This document shows, piece after piece, positions 1 through 12,646 of a DNA stretch of 64,000 nt. A program made the position numbers and the translations under genes. Below the pieces are notes generated by a model. It was not told where the DNA came from and searched no databases. It saw nothing but the letters and a program-made list of their open reading frames with translations. The stretch comes from Perca fluviatilis (Eukaryota; Chordata; Actinopteri; Perciformes; Percidae). Where the stretch lies: the NCBI RefSeq assembly GCF_010015445.1, contig NC_053126.1, positions 13,553,669-13,617,668 of the forward strand. Reading direction: 5' to 3'. Positions within the stretch are counted from its first letter, which is position 1; every line of letters begins with the position of its first letter.

Positions 1-1057
1 CTCTCTCTCATGGGTTGGCCAAATTCTCTGGGCGGGCAAAGCAGAGAAAGGGGAGGTAACCTTGCTCCTTATGACCTCATAACAAGCAAGATTCCAGAAT
101 GGCTCATCTGAGCTTTCATTTTCTCAAAGACAGAGCAGGATACCCAGGGCTCGGTTTACACCTATCACCATTTCAAGCCAATTGGGGACCATAGGCAGGC
201 TGGGGGAACGCATATTAATGTTAAAAAACCTCATAAAGTGAAATTTTCATGCCATGCGACCTTTAAATACTGATGTTGTTCCTCTTCTCCATGATGGTAT
301 AAACCTTAAGCTTGTTCAGCCCTAAACCTTTTTCAGACTTCTGACTTCATCTCAATACTAATTCATTTCTGGCCAGGTGTTGAAACAAAACAAAAACACA
401 TCTTTTCTTCCAACAGTCTTGATTCAAACTAAAATTCAATACATTGACCCGCAGCTATGAGCATCGCTTCACCATCGATTAAAAAGTGGCTGAGTTTGTG
501 GCTATGGGTAAAGGATCAAAGCAAGCAGACAGCACACACAAACATCTCCCTCCCTCTCATGCTCCACCTCTCATCGTCTTCCCCTCTAATACCACAGACT
601 TTGCTTACTCAACATTTTGAGTAATGGCATCTTCACTGGGGGTTGATGAAGAAAATGTGCCGGATCGTCTACGGAGCATTGCCCTACTCCCTGACGACTC
701 TTTATCTAAAACAGGCCAAAGATACAGCAGGATTATATGAGTTTGCTAACTACAAGCTCAGCTTCCACCACAGAAACATATGAATCACATTCTGCCGGAC
801 AGCGGAATTGACAGGTTCAATAAATCTCACAGACAAACAAAGAAAGGAGGGCCGGAAACAATTTGATATGCAGCCTTCTAGGATAAGCATTGCTGTAATG
901 TTTGTTGATGAAGGTGTCATTTACCAAACAGTGAAGGCGGCACTCTGACTCAACAGAATGAGACTGCAGCAAGATGATGATGGTAGAAAAACGGGAAAAA
1001 AAAACAGGAAACAGGAAGGCAGAAAGGACAAATGACACAAAGAGAGAGATTAAAAAT

Positions 1058-1058
<1 letters not shown>

Positions 1059-1124
<66 letters not shown>
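1059..1124. repeat. (AC)n microsatellite
   Basis: About 66 bp of nearly pure AC dinucleotides. It creates artificial Cys-Val and Thr-His open frames on both strands. Confidence 0.97.
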
Positions 1125-1127
<3 letters not shown>

Positions 1128-1464
1128 GTCAATTGGCCTTTAGGAGTGACAGCATGGGGGATTCCTGGGGCTACAAAGTACGTGGATGGAGGAGCAGCTG
1201 ACAGCTGGAGGGGACACAGAAGGGATGTCTCCCAATGAAGCCAACGTAGGGAGCTGAGCCTGAGGCAGGGAGCTCAGTTCACAGGAGAGAGGAACCAGCC
1301 ACACCTGCCGTACACTGAAGCCTGGCTGATGTTACCTTGTGGCAGATATATAGGTATTGAAGTATGTTAGCCGATAAGTAACATGAAATTCCAATAGATA
1401 AATGACAAGATGTTTTTGAGTTGATATGGAAATACTGTCACTAGTACATAGTATTACAACAGAG

Positions 1465-1516
1465 GCCCCCAACGTCTCCTTCCAGGCAGCGCTGCCTGGA
1501 AGGAGACGTTGGGGGC
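1465..1516. repeat. 52-bp perfect palindrome (two 26-bp arms, no loop)
   Basis: The arms 1465-1490 and 1491-1516 are exact reverse complements meeting at AGCGCT. Seen directly. The flanks do not continue the symmetry. It could be the hairpin end or core of a dispersed element; I cannot assign a family from one copy. Confidence 0.9.
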
Positions 1517-1810
1517 TTAAAACACCGATAAACCACGACACTCTAAAATTCATTTCATAGCCTGCACTGCTAATGATAAAATACTACAAAAACATGCACA
1601 GGCAATATGTGCAGGCTGAGTACTGTAGCAGGCTTCAGTGTAGCTCCCCCATCAACTTCCCTCATTCATAATTCACACAGCAATTTATCACACACACACA
1701 CTCCCGCTGTGCACACTAACGAATCACTACAGCCCACTCACGGACAGGGTGCGGCTGCATGTTTGGGTGTTTGCATATAGTGTGCTAAATGCAAAGAAAA
1801 GAAAGTGAGT

Positions 1811-1834
1811 CTGTGTGTGTGTGTGTGTGTGTGT
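1811..1834. repeat. (TG)n microsatellite
   Basis: About 24 bp TG tract followed by a G-rich run (1835-1856). Confidence 0.95.
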
Positions 1835-2109
1835 AGGAGGATGGGGGGAGGGGGGTTATTGTGTGTGTCATCTTAAGACTGAGCTCTTTCTGTCAATATC
1901 AGTAAAGGCTAGTGTGTGTCTGTTAGAAACAGTGCTGGCATTTTCTGTACCCTTGATCACAAAGGAAAAAAGCTTAGGATGCATCAATGACTCATGATGG
2001 CAATTTATCGCCTGACCATCTGCACGGCTCCAAGGAGAACAAGCTTTAGCCCCATGCACAGCTTGACTCACACTGCACAGAGCTCGAAGTATCAAAAATA
2101 CAGCGAGAT

Positions 2110-2300
2110 ATTGCCGGGTTGGCTCAGTGGGTAGAGCAGGCGCACATATACTGAGAGGTTTATGCCTCGATGCAGAGGTCCAGGGTTCGAAGCCGACCTG
2201 TGACGATTTCCTGCATGTCGTCCCCCTCTCTCTCCCCCTTTCACACCTAGCTGTCCTATCAAAATAACGGCGAAACCCCGCAAAAAATAATCCCAAAAAA
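2110..2300 (+). mobile_element. tRNA-derived SINE, copy 1
   Basis: The head carries a Pol III A-box-like block (TGGCTCAGTGGGTAGAGC at about 2120) and a B-box-like block (GGTTCGAAGCC at about 2183). The tail has the CTGTCCTATCAAA stretch and ends in an A-rich run. The same head-to-tail arrangement recurs near 58.85 kb and, more diverged, at 63.69 kb, so this is a dispersed family rather than a tRNA gene. The tRNA-like fold is not conserved. Confidence 0.85.
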
Positions 2301-2691
2301 AAGAGATAGCAACATCAGGAGAAGGCCAAACAGAGATGGTTTCACATACAATACATCTCTTACACTTTTTCAAGGTTAACACATGTATCTTGGAGAGTCA
2401 GATTGTTTTTTATCTGTGTAGGTGTCCTTTAGAGCTGCAGTGGCAAAGAGAGGCTGCACGTGTTCGGCTTATTCTTGCTTGGCTCACACAAAAATAGGTT
2501 TTCGCTTGGTTTTTACCTTAATATAAAAGTCAGAGCTTCAGCTGAATAAAGTCAAATGTGGCCCTTTTCTCCCAGTCAGAGAAGTCCTTCCATCTGAAAA
2601 GAACCTCCAGTTACCAGCTGACCCACACCCCTTTCAATAGCTTGTTGCCATGGCAATTAGCCCTGGCAGGCCCAGGGTGCAGAGCTGGGGT

Positions 2692-2693
<2 letters not shown>

Positions 2694-2742
<49 letters not shown>
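2694..2742. repeat. (GT)n microsatellite
   Basis: About 49 bp of uninterrupted GT. Confidence 0.97.
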
Positions 2743-2743
<1 letters not shown>

Positions 2744-3630
2744 CTGCAGATGGCAAACCTCCCTTTATGTTATGACTGTGAGGCAGGTGGAGCCACACAA
2801 TAGCCCTAAACAGGATGAACCTTCAGGGGCAACTCTATCCATCTTTCTGTCTCACTCTGTATATCTGTTCCTTTTCTCTCTTTATACAGCCTTTCTTACA
2901 CACCCATTGCTCTTGTCTGCTTTGTATTTGGTTTTCATTTTTCCCCTCAGTTTGCAGGAGGGGGAAGTTGTGTTTGTATGAAGATATACAAGCACATCTT
3001 CTCAGCACATTTGCACATGTGACAACTTCTACGGTGTATAATAACATTGCTATGTGCAATGAAAGAGAGAGAGCAGCAAGAAGATTTGTTTACAAACTCT
3101 GGCTGCGTTGAAGCCACAATATAATAAAGCATATCACAATTTTTTTGTTCCCTAAAGTAATGAAAAGAGTCAAAAAGCCCCTTCTATTCAGAAGCCTGGT
3201 AATATTGTATATGAAAATACTACAGCAGCTGAAAACATGGTGTCAAAGTACATTACCCTCCCATTTTACCATACCAGATGCCCCGAAGGTGTTGTGTTAA
3301 AAGAGTGTAAAGGCTTTGACAGGTTTTGGGTAAGCCTCTATTCTCTTTTCTAACACTTACAACTACAAAATTAACAGCACTAGCATTTTCTTTTTTTGTC
3401 AAAAAAATAAAAATAATCAGAGCATTAAGAAGTCTTAATTAAAAATCCACTAAGAAGTCACCTGACCATTAAACTTTGTCAGCAACACCATTGACATTGA
3501 TTTGCGCGCTTACTTTACTAAATTAAAAAGGCAAGAAGCCCCTGAGCAAAGTAAAACAGCGTGTGCTAGACAACACATTGTGTAGCGCGTTGTACTCCAC
3601 ATGCTACATGCGTCAGTGATTGTTCTACAG

Positions 3631-4152
3631 CAGGGGTGTCAAACTCAATTTCACTAAGGGCCACACTGGAAAAAGAGAATCACACCAGACATGTATAGTT
3701 TATTGACATGCTTTTATTTCATCGAAAAAGTAAAATATCTTCGACTCAATTATTGCATGTATCATGTAGTCTTCTCTCTTACAGTTTGGTCCACATAAAG
3801 CCCTGAAAAAGTGAGCAAAAACGTTCCAAAGCCATCCTAGAATTTAGCAAATCGAGCAAAACAATGATTACATTTTCTAAGTAGGCTACCACACAGCTGA
3901 CTCACAACAAGCGCTTTCACAGCCGGAATATGCAAACTCTCTGCTTCTCTGGGAATTTCTGAGTCTCAAAGCGGCAAATTTGCCAAATTCTGAGTGTCGC
4001 GTAATTGCAAATTGAAAAACAGTTCCCCATGTTTTTGGTTTGGCGCACAACTAGGCGGGCCAAAAGTTATTGTGAACCTAAACTGATATGCGGGCCGGAT
4101 TAGAATGTGCGAAGGGCCGGATTTGGCCCGCAGGCCTTGAGTTTGATACGTG
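3631..4152 (+). mobile_element. Non-autonomous hAT-like element with 8-bp target duplication
   Basis: The left end begins CAGGGGTGTCAAACTCA and the right end finishes TGAGTTTGATACGTG, its approximate inverted complement. It is flanked on both sides by the identical 8 bp TTCTACAG (3623-3630 and 4153-4160). An 8-bp duplication with CAG...CTG-type termini is the hallmark of the hAT superfamily. The 522-bp interior has no transposase-like frame, so any movement would depend on a transposase from elsewhere. Confidence 0.85.
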
Positions 4153-4364
4153 TTCTACAGGCTCGGCCGTGTCGGCTGCTCGCACATGTTGCTCTATCAG
4201 ACCGACAGGGGTGGCGCTGATATCAGGCTCTCTCATCAACCTCGCCCAGGGTCATCTCTGGCACAGTAGATAGAGACAGGACACTTCACCACTGAGCCAA
4301 TAGGACAGCTGTCCCCTATAGGGGGACTAAGAGGTCTGCAGGGTCTGCTTACACTTGTCAGGAT

Positions 4365-4470
4365 TAAAGGCCCTGACACACCAAGGCAACCGTCGGCAGT
4401 ACAGACTGCCGTCCTAGTTTGTGCTGTGTGTCCTGCACTGTCGCCACGCGTCAGCCTTTTTTCGGCCAAT
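4365..4470. repeat. Probable fragment of a dispersed repeat
   Basis: The block beginning TTAAAGGCCCTGACACACCA with alternating CCGTCGGC-type words resembles the end of an interspersed fish repeat. I see only one end and no target duplication. Confidence 0.4.
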
Positions 4471-7244
4471 TCAACATGTTGAATCCATAAGATGGCAAAC
4501 CTACAACAAGATATACTAACTACTTGTGTAGGTTTATTTATTCCAACAATAACATTTCTTTAAAAAAATCTCTATTCTCTACATACCTACACGTTACAAA
4601 ATATACAGAGATATTTAACATAAAGACCGTAATAGACCTCTCTCTCTGCGCCCTCTGCACGAGGAGCACAATAGGATACGCAGATGTTTACAGGAAAATT
4701 TCCAATATTATTAGTTCAATAGAAAGCTCAACAGGCCACCAGAGGTGAGCTTATTTGCAGCCTTTTGAAAATGCTTTTCTGGTCTTGATCCAGAAACTCA
4801 TTACACCCCCAGAGTACAAATCTATTGCTTGCCGGGTCAAAGCAGCAAGCAATACCTGTGCTGCGCAGTCCTCCTGAACGAGCACAGGTAGTCCAATCCT
4901 GCTGAGTAACAGTCTGACACAGCAGACAACCTGCTAATCACTACATCGTAGACCTTCAATAACCTTGCCACAACGGCCCCATGTTTCCAAAGCATGACAA
5001 GGGATCCTGAAGCTCTGCAGACTTGCTTAGTATATAAGGCCAACGATGAGAAATGATGAGACTGCGTTGCTGCAGGCTAGGCAATGCCATGCTGTGCTGA
5101 ACCATAATACGCAGTACAGGGCGAAACTGTACACTGCAGTGTGATGTATTATGCCATTACGCTCTTGGCTGTAATCTACCATGCAGAGCCAAGGTGTTCT
5201 AGGCAGGGCTCGGTCCCTGCAATTCAATATAGCAGCTTAGAGTCCCCCTGGCAGTTTGTTCCCCCTGGCAGCCTCTGAAGAGCCACGTTCGCCTCCAAGA
5301 CTTCAGATGAAAGGGCACCTACAGAACGCAGTATGCTGTGTAATAGCAATCCTGGGATCTACTTACCACTGGTTTTATAAACCATCCTAACAGCTGCCAC
5401 CACAATCTAACCATACTCTAGCTCAATGTCTGCCCCTCCTTTACCCCCTCCTTGTAGTAAGCCACTATCAACCCCCCTGTCTTTCTACAGTAGGCTGAAT
5501 GCTGTGTGTGCATACTGATTTGGACTCAAGGGTCTAGACGAAAATTATGTCATGTATTTCATTTGTTGGCAGGGGGAGAAGACAGCTGTGTACTCTGGTG
5601 AAAAAAGCCAAACCGTTTAACTTTTTGTCAAGTACAGCAGTGTGTAGACTGACAGCACATACACACAAGTGCACGCGCACTCACACGCACAGGCACACGG
5701 ACACACACACACATTCACCATTTTAGGTGTGAAATACAGAGGCTTAGATGGGTAAAGCCTCCTTTTCTCTGCTTGTGATTCACACTGGTGCTTAATGCTG
5801 AGGTCTAGTTACACGGAGGCTTAATAGTAATGGTGGTTAGGCAACACTGCTGCAGTTCCGCTCTTTAGTGCCACCACGCATTGGCCCAAAACTGAGTCTC
5901 AGACAGCAGAACTGGACCAGTTAAGGGCAGTTACTTTCCCTGTCTAGTTTTCTCTCGCCTTCATTTGTCCATCCCTGCGTGTTAAAGTGTAACCTCAAAA
6001 CCAGCCCCATTTATCTTTTAAGGTCACAAGTAGTACCCGTTTTAATTAATTCTCCACTGAGCCTCAGGCGAATACTGTACACTTTGCTGACTGATAGTAC
6101 ATCCCTATGGAAAGGGGGTAGGGGAAGGAAGGCTGAATGTGAATGTGTGTGTGCATTCAAGTCTCACAAAAGCACAAATGGCTCTCCCAATGACCAATAC
6201 CTTCTGCAGAGCATAAGTAATAGGGCCAGTGTCAATACGTAAGTGAAGGAACACAGAATATTCATCACATGGAACATGTGTAGCTAAATTCTGCTCTGTG
6301 TTAAAATCAATCCTAATGTAGCTAATCAATGATCACTCTAAAGACTTAAAGGTGGACAAGGAATGGGGACAAATCTAAATTGTGGACCACTTACAAATGA
6401 TCTTCAGTTTTAGAGCCAGCACAGCCCATGGCTTTGGTTGATTTTCTTTGATATCCACATGACATGAAAACCTTGCTTGTTGCCTCATCATAAATAAACA
6501 CAGCCATGACAGCCTCACTATAGACAATCAATATAATTTGCTGTGATATAAATGTCTGGCTTGCAGGCAGCTGGTGTGTTTGGAGTAACACCAGGCCAGT
6601 GTGGGAAGATGTGATGATGGAGGACTACTAACATTAATAACTTTAGCCAAGGAGATTACCCAGTCTTGCTTTATTAGAAATCCCTCACAGGGCAAACAGA
6701 GGAGGGAGCCGGTCGGGAAGGGATACACTGTACGCAGCAGCCCAGCGCTTCGCTCAGCAGCTAAGTTAGAAAAGGTCATGCTCACAATTTCAAATGGAAT
6801 CTGAGAACATGCCTTACCTTGAGGCGGCTCTCAGAACCCAGTACATAATGAGTATTAGTGGAAAAGGGTGTGCAATTATAGGAAAGAGCTGTCAGAAGCT
6901 AAAATTAATGAAAATGTTTTTTAGTTCATCAAAGTGGAGCAAATAGTGTTCATTTGGGTTATTTCTCATGTTTTTTTTACTCATCAACAGATTTACAGCA
7001 ACAGCCTTGACGATTCACAGTAGAAGAGAGGAGGGAAGATGCATATAAAACAGGAAGACTCTCAAAAGCAGGACAGGTCTTTTAATCCTGCATTTACTGA
7101 TTTTTTTATTGTCCACTTGGGTTCAGCATAAACAAAAAGGGAACACAGTGATGACATATTGTCAATTTCAAGTTGATGTGGCGAACTTATTAGCAAGCAG
7201 TTGCTCATTAACAAATCCAGCATTTACGGAGCAACATTAGCATA

Positions 7245-7680
7245 CATTTAGAATCATGTTTGTGAATGTTAGTCCAATATTCAATCTCTTTGGGTTCTGT
7301 TTTTGGTCCCTACTAACTCCTGAGGAAGCTATCTGGCTCTTTAGCTGCTAAAGTATCCACTATGTTTACCAGCTACTCGTCAACGGTGTCTGTCCGCTGT
7401 TTTGTGCTTAACAGGTGATTTTTTGGGAGTTTTTTTCACTGAAAACAGCTTCCTGCTGCGGCCGAAAACATTATGAGAGCGGTGAGAGTGAGCGAAAACA
7501 GTTCAGTTGCAGCCGAACAGATAAACAATGAGCTGAAAGTCACTGTAAAGCTCCGTAAAGCTGAGGGGAGCTGCAGATTCTTCTCGGCAGGTTTATCACT
7601 ACAAACTTTCCCTATTACATTGTTTATACACTGTCATTTGATAAATTGTTATTATTAAAATATAAATTATAGCCGATTTA
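7245..7680 (+). repeat. Dispersed repeat, copy A (partner at 21275-21650)
   Basis: This segment aligns collinearly by eye with 21275-21650. Shared blocks include TATCTGGCTCTTTAGCT, a TGTCTGTC.GCTGTTT block, GAGAGTGA.C.AAAACAG, AGCTGCAGATTC and a TGTCATTT.ATA tail. Copy A contains extra sequence around 7410-7460. Neither copy has a coding frame, and neither gives clear inverted ends. Confidence 0.75.
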
Positions 7681-8139
7681 ATGTAAGCCCTGAAGCAGTC
7701 TGGGGGTTGTAGTCAAAGATACTTGAAGCACCCGTTGTTAACAGGTCTGTTACTGATTAAGGCAAGAACTGGTAATGACTCTAATAACAATTTTCTCCAA
7801 TCTTAATATAACATCAGCACACAAACAATTTAATTTCCCCTGGAAACAAAGGCTGCTTGAAAGAGGGAAGAACCATCTCTGGCTCTCTCTGGATAATATT
7901 CTGCAGGTTCTATAATTCTGCATTAAGCACAAAAGGAAGGACATAGACAGGTACTTTCCAGGGAAACGGAGCCAAATATAGCTCCCATTTCCAGAAAGGA
8001 AAAATGGAAAACAATGTCCGGCCTCACGTGCAACCCCTTATAGAGAAATACAAACACAAGAGCTGTGTACAGCTGTTGACTGTTCAGATCATCTCAAGTT
8101 TATCCATCAAACAAGCTGTGTTGTGGTTTAAGATAGGGC

Positions 8140-8860
8140 TGCATCTAATTCATTATTCTGTTAATTATTTGCTTGATTAATGATTTAATCCTCAGTAAAA
8201 TGTCAGAATCTAGAGCTGAATTTAATTGATAGTCAACTGGCAGAAAAATCAATCTGTAACTATTGTGAAAATCAATTCATAATTCTTAATCAAAACTACC
8301 AAAACGTCGGTGCTGGTTCGAGCATCCCCAGTATGTGGGTTTGTTGCTTTTCTACATCCTTATAGGATTGTTAACTGAAAATCTTTGGGCTTTCGACTGT
8401 TAGTTGTACAAAACTCAATATTTTGAAGACATTGCCCTGGGCTTGATCAAACTGTTTTTCAGTATTTTCTGACATTTTATAAAGGAATCAGTTCATTTAG
8501 AAAACTATCAGCAGATTGATAAGGAAAGATAAGTTGCTGATATTTTTTGCTATTCTGAATGCCATCTAGTGCTGAAATAAGCAATTAGTTAACCATCAGA
8601 CAATTAATCAACAAGTTTGATATTGATAAAATCTTTAAAATTATCTATCAAGCTAAAATGGCAAACATTCACTGGGCTTCTTAAAAGTGAGGCTTTTCTG
8701 TTTTTCTCTGTCCTCCTCTGAAGAAGTCACCATTGGCTCTGGGAAACTGCTGCGCTGTTTTCTGACATTCTACAGAACAATTAATACATTAATCAGAAAA
8801 AATGATTAATTCAGTGTTAAATGGTAATGCAAATAATCATTAGTTAGAGCCTCAAAACTA
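8140..8860. repeat. Cluster of degenerate copies of a dispersed repeat (GGGCTGCA..TAAT family)
   Basis: It opens with AGGGCTGCATCTAATTCATTATT and holds several TGTCAGAA / GACATTTTATA / GATTAAT blocks. The same family occurs more cleanly at 59850-60150 (plus) and 44515-44695 (minus). Several partial copies in both orientations appear to be piled up here. No coding content. Confidence 0.65.
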
Positions 8861-10833
8861 TCTACAATGGTATCAAACTGTGTTTTAGGTAACCTCGAAC
8901 ACCAAGCTATCAACCAGTGGGATGTAAACACATTGCCATTTGTTAAAACCAAGGCTGAGGAGCCAACAGGACACAGCTGTAACACTCAACTGACCACACG
9001 TGGCTGTACCCCATGTGAACCTCTGCTACAATGAGCTACAAATAGCTTATAATTACAGAGGGAAGCTATAAATAAGAAAATATAAACATGTGCAGCGCAC
9101 CTACAGGACGAGACAATCAACTTGACGCTAAAGCCTCAGCATGTAGTTATAGTGGCGCTGGGAAAACACACGTACACAGAAAACTATTTGTGAAACATCA
9201 CACTGACTCAAATAGGACATTACGAATATAAAGAAGACAGCTGCACAGCAATTAGTGCCTTGGTCAGAGCAATTTACTTCTGATTCAAGCAACAGGGACC
9301 AGCCCCAGCCAGGATCCATGCCTGGCTGCTATATACCCCAGTGATTAACACAGACTGAGCCAGACGGTGGAGGGAATTTTACAGCACTGGAACACATTTC
9401 TCTTCTGACAGCCAGTGCTCTCACTGGTACAGCAGATCTAAAGGGAGAGGATAAATCTTAAAAGGAAACTCAATACATGATGGAGGCAAGAAAGAAGTCG
9501 AGGAGAAAGAGAAGGAGAGGTGGGGTGATAACGCTGTGGGTAACACATTTATCCTCACAATAAAAAAAAAGAAAGGACAAGAGGAAGAATGGTAGAGAAT
9601 GGTCACTCATCAATCCTAACAGATGAAGGGAAAATGCAGGCCCCTAAATCACTCCTGCAGGCTGGTAAACTAGAGGTGCTTTTGCTCCATCTTGTTCCTC
9701 GACAGGCCACAACACTGATTTCCAGGCGAAAATAATGGAAAACTGTGCAGGCGTAACATTTTTTTTGCACATGAACTACTTATGTGCACACCTGAATTGC
9801 TAATTTGTATGACTTACCAGTTCATACTAATCCATGCCTAAAAATCCGTACAAAATCAGACGTACAGCCTCCAAGGAAGCACAATCAGCATCTATTGAAA
9901 CAAAAATAAACCTGAAATGCTAATTCAAAAGGGTAGATGAACACCATCTGCACTACCTTAATCAGACAGTCACTTTACTTACACTGGCTGATAATGGATC
10001 AGCGAGCCTTGAATGATGAGTAGAGCCATTAAGCCAACATTTAGTTACACTAGGGCAATTTGCATGTATCAAATGAAAGCTGCAGTCAAGCAGTTTAGAG
10101 GCAAGAAAAAGAGAGGACAAGATAGAGGGGTTAATATAAAGCTGCAGGCAAATTTCTGTTGGAGAAGGCAACAGTCGCATTAAGTTGTAAAGCAATCCCT
10201 GGGGTTCAGAGTGAGGGTAAGAGAACAGGACACATTGAGGACATCTGGAAGATAATGTAATTGAACAAGAACAAACTGTGGGCAGAGGCAGGGTGGAGGG
10301 GAGGATGAGAAAGAAGATGGCGTCTGGCAGTGATACAGTCAGGTAATACCAATGCCACAGAGGGCATGTAACAGACTCAAACCCTAGCCAGCCCATCTGT
10401 TACAATTACCTAATGCTAAAACCCAGTGTCAACCTTGACCAATGCAAATGCTCCCCTTGCCACCATTCATATCCACCTGGAGGGTGAACTGCAGAAATGC
10501 TGGCATAAGCAGACACATTTCCTCTGGGGATGGCGGAGAGGCATTACAGGACATTCATTTATGCACCTAAAAATGCCTTGAAAGGTTTGTGGGCTCATGG
10601 GGGAATAATTGCAGCGATAAGTCTTACTGTTGCAGCCAATTTGTAGCAACTGCTGCTGACCTGGAGTTTTATTATTCTGGTTAGGAATTCAACAATCAAA
10701 GTCTACCTTTTTCATACTGCAAGCTTAAATAAAAAAAAACGAAATAACGCTGGAAAAACCAGCAACATGTATTCAACTCACTACATCTCTACTTGGCATT
10801 GTCTCATTTAGGCCATATTTTCAGAGCACCTAC

Positions 10834-12646
10834 CTTTGAGCTGGTCAGCCACCACACTCTGTCCTATTCTCTCAATGACTTGTCCATCTTCATGCTGGTA
10901 GCGGTCATCCAGGAAGTTGGCAGTGGCCTGTGATAGGTGGACCTTCCCGGCCACTCCCAGCTGCTCCATCAGGTTGGCCAGGTTGACGTCGTTTGACCAA
11001 ACATCAAACTTGAAGCGTTTCATGCCCAGGATGCCACACAGTACAGTGCCAGTGTGGACACCCACCCTCATGTTGACCATCTCTCTCTTCTCCTGGCAGA
11101 ACTGTTCAATAGCCTGAATCATGCCCAGGCCCATCTCCACGCAGCAATAGGCGTGGTCTGGTCTGGGTTCAGGACAACCAGCCACACAGTAGTAACAGTC
11201 TCCTAGAGTGCTGATCTTTTCACAGCCAGTGAGCTCACAAAGTCGATCAAAACGTCCAAATAAGTCATTTAGAAGCCCGACGAGGGCGTGTGCAGATTTG
11301 TTGGCAGACATTTTTGTGAAACCCACAATGTCTGCAAAGAGGATGCTGACGGGCTCCATCCGTTTCATGTTGAATGGTCTGAAGATGATCTGGCCACGAG
11401 GGATGGAGGTCTTCTTGTATTTGTTGTTTTTAGGGCTGGAGATGACAGCTGCTGCACCGCTGGTAGAGTATCGTTTAACAGAACTATCACCTATCTCCTC
11501 GTCACCCTGTTTCATCAGGTCATCAGCCACGATTCTGGGCATGACAGAGTGGATCATTCGCTCCTTCAAGGCTTTCTCCACCTCCAGATCTTTGCCATGC
11601 ATGATAGCTTGTCCCACCTTAAGGAAGGTGCTGCGTGATCGCACCTCAGACATGATGAATAGGTGGATGCCAATGGCGTGGGCACAGAGGTGGAGCAGAG
11701 CTTTGGCTGGGCCAAGCCAACATAACGTGTCCCACTCTGACTGAGAGGCTAAGCTCCAGTTATCCCCTGCCTGCGTCAGGTGCAACCAGCCCAAACTCTC
11801 AAAAAAGACAGAGTAGAGAAACCCGAGAAGGACAGAAGCATAGAGGCGAACATGGAGAACGCTGTATAGCAACAGAAGAACCTCGATACAGAGAGAGAAG
11901 GTGCCTACAGGAGAAAGACAAGGGGACCAGGTGCTACCTCCCAGAAGCTTGTCATGGGACAGGTTAAACGTGGGTCCCATGCCACTGAAGTCCTCTACAT
12001 CCAGCGCAGGTGTGGGAGTCTCCGGGTCCCTAAAGCTTGATGTCTGGATCTGGGGGGCCAGGGTCAGGGCGAAGGTTACAAGGATAAGCAGCAGAGATGC
12101 TTGGTTGTAGCAGCGAGAGTAGAGCTTAGTAAAAGTTAAGAGAAAGAGAAGGAGACAGAAAAGGAGGAAGGATGCGGTGGGAAGGAGAAAGGCAGTCCTG
12201 TCACAGCGGGAAGGATTGACAGCAAAGTACAACCCCCAGAGGAGGGCAGAGGCAACCAGGTAAAAGAGCACATAGCGGAAGCGCCGCTGGGTCTGAGGGA
12301 AACACCGTTCTCTACAGGCCTCCTCCAGGATCGAAGAGTCAAACTTTGGGTCCCAGAAATGACCAGCAGATCTTTCAAAAAGCTGAGGCATCTTCTTCTG
12401 TGTGCGATAGCTCTTGACCACCGTCCTCCTAGCTCCGGACTCTCCGGAGCTGCAGCTGGAGGAAATGCTGTACTTGCAGTGCTTGGATCCCCCAATGAAG
12501 CCTCCCCCGATTGAACCCAACGGCCCGCCTCCATGCTTGTGTTTGACAGTGCTGCCAATCCTCACTGAGACGCCTCCATCTCCACTTGAGTCACAGCTCA
12601 CTTCTGTGTTTTGAGGCAGCAGTTGTTGATGTTGGGGGGATGCCAT
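10834..12646 (-). CDS. adcy9: Adenylate cyclase type 9, first coding exon (N-terminus, TM1-6, C1a catalytic domain)
   Basis: Encodes residues 1-604 plus the first base of codon 605. The enzyme converts ATP to cAMP at the plasma membrane, normally under Gs control. Visible features: a cytosolic Ser/Gly-rich N-terminus (1-120) with the CKYSISSSCSS and KMPQLFER stretches typical of ADCY9; six membrane spans at about 124-143, 151-173, 182-200, 249-266, 268-288 and 314-332; and the C1a cyclase domain from about residue 432. The two metal-binding aspartates lie in FADIVGF (Asp439) and LGDCYYC (Asp483). The exon ends QSVVADQLKG at a GTAGGT donor. The ATG at 12646-12644 fits the conserved MASP start. 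N-glycosylation could use Asn228 or Asn296 in the TM3-TM4 and TM5-TM6 loops. The remaining exons lie left of the window. Open frames on the opposite strand are shadows. Confidence 0.96.

Larger units (their letters stand above)
1..10833 (-). other. adcy9: adcy9 intron following the first coding exon (left part outside window)
   Basis: This is the DNA transcribed after the adcy9 splice donor at 10833/10832. No later adcy9 exon is visible: I looked for the C1b linker, second membrane cassette and C2 catalytic motifs on the minus strand and found none, so the intron is at least 10.8 kb. The stretch holds CA/TG microsatellites, a 52-bp palindrome, a SINE, a hAT-like element at 3631-4152, and degenerate dispersed repeats at about 7.2-7.7 and 8.1-8.9 kb. 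The 60-144 codon open frames here resemble no protein I know and look like chance. Confidence 0.75.

Noticed and set aside
817..1201. Open frames with long Cys-Val or Thr-His runs (also near 2.7, 24.05, 37.6, 46.3 and 56.6 kb)
   Set aside because: They are translations of dinucleotide microsatellites, not proteins.
2110..2190. Functional tRNA gene
   Set aside because: A and B boxes are present but the cloverleaf stems do not pair, and the same unit with a non-tRNA tail recurs elsewhere.
1868..2296. 142-codon minus-strand frame
   Set aside because: Runs through the SINE at 2.1-2.3 kb; its mid-part is the reverse of the SINE head.
9962..10396. 144-codon minus-strand frame close to the adcy9 exon
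   Set aside because: Checked as a possible next adcy9 exon; it shares no C1b, TM7-12 or C2 motifs and lacks a fitting acceptor and phase.
11208..11744. 178-codon plus-strand frame opposite adcy9
   Set aside because: Antisense shadow of the conserved C1a-coding sequence; no independent features.
12136..12558. 140-codon minus-strand frame overlapping the adcy9 N-terminus
   Set aside because: Alternate-frame shadow of the adcy9 exon; the adcy9 frame gives the conserved protein.
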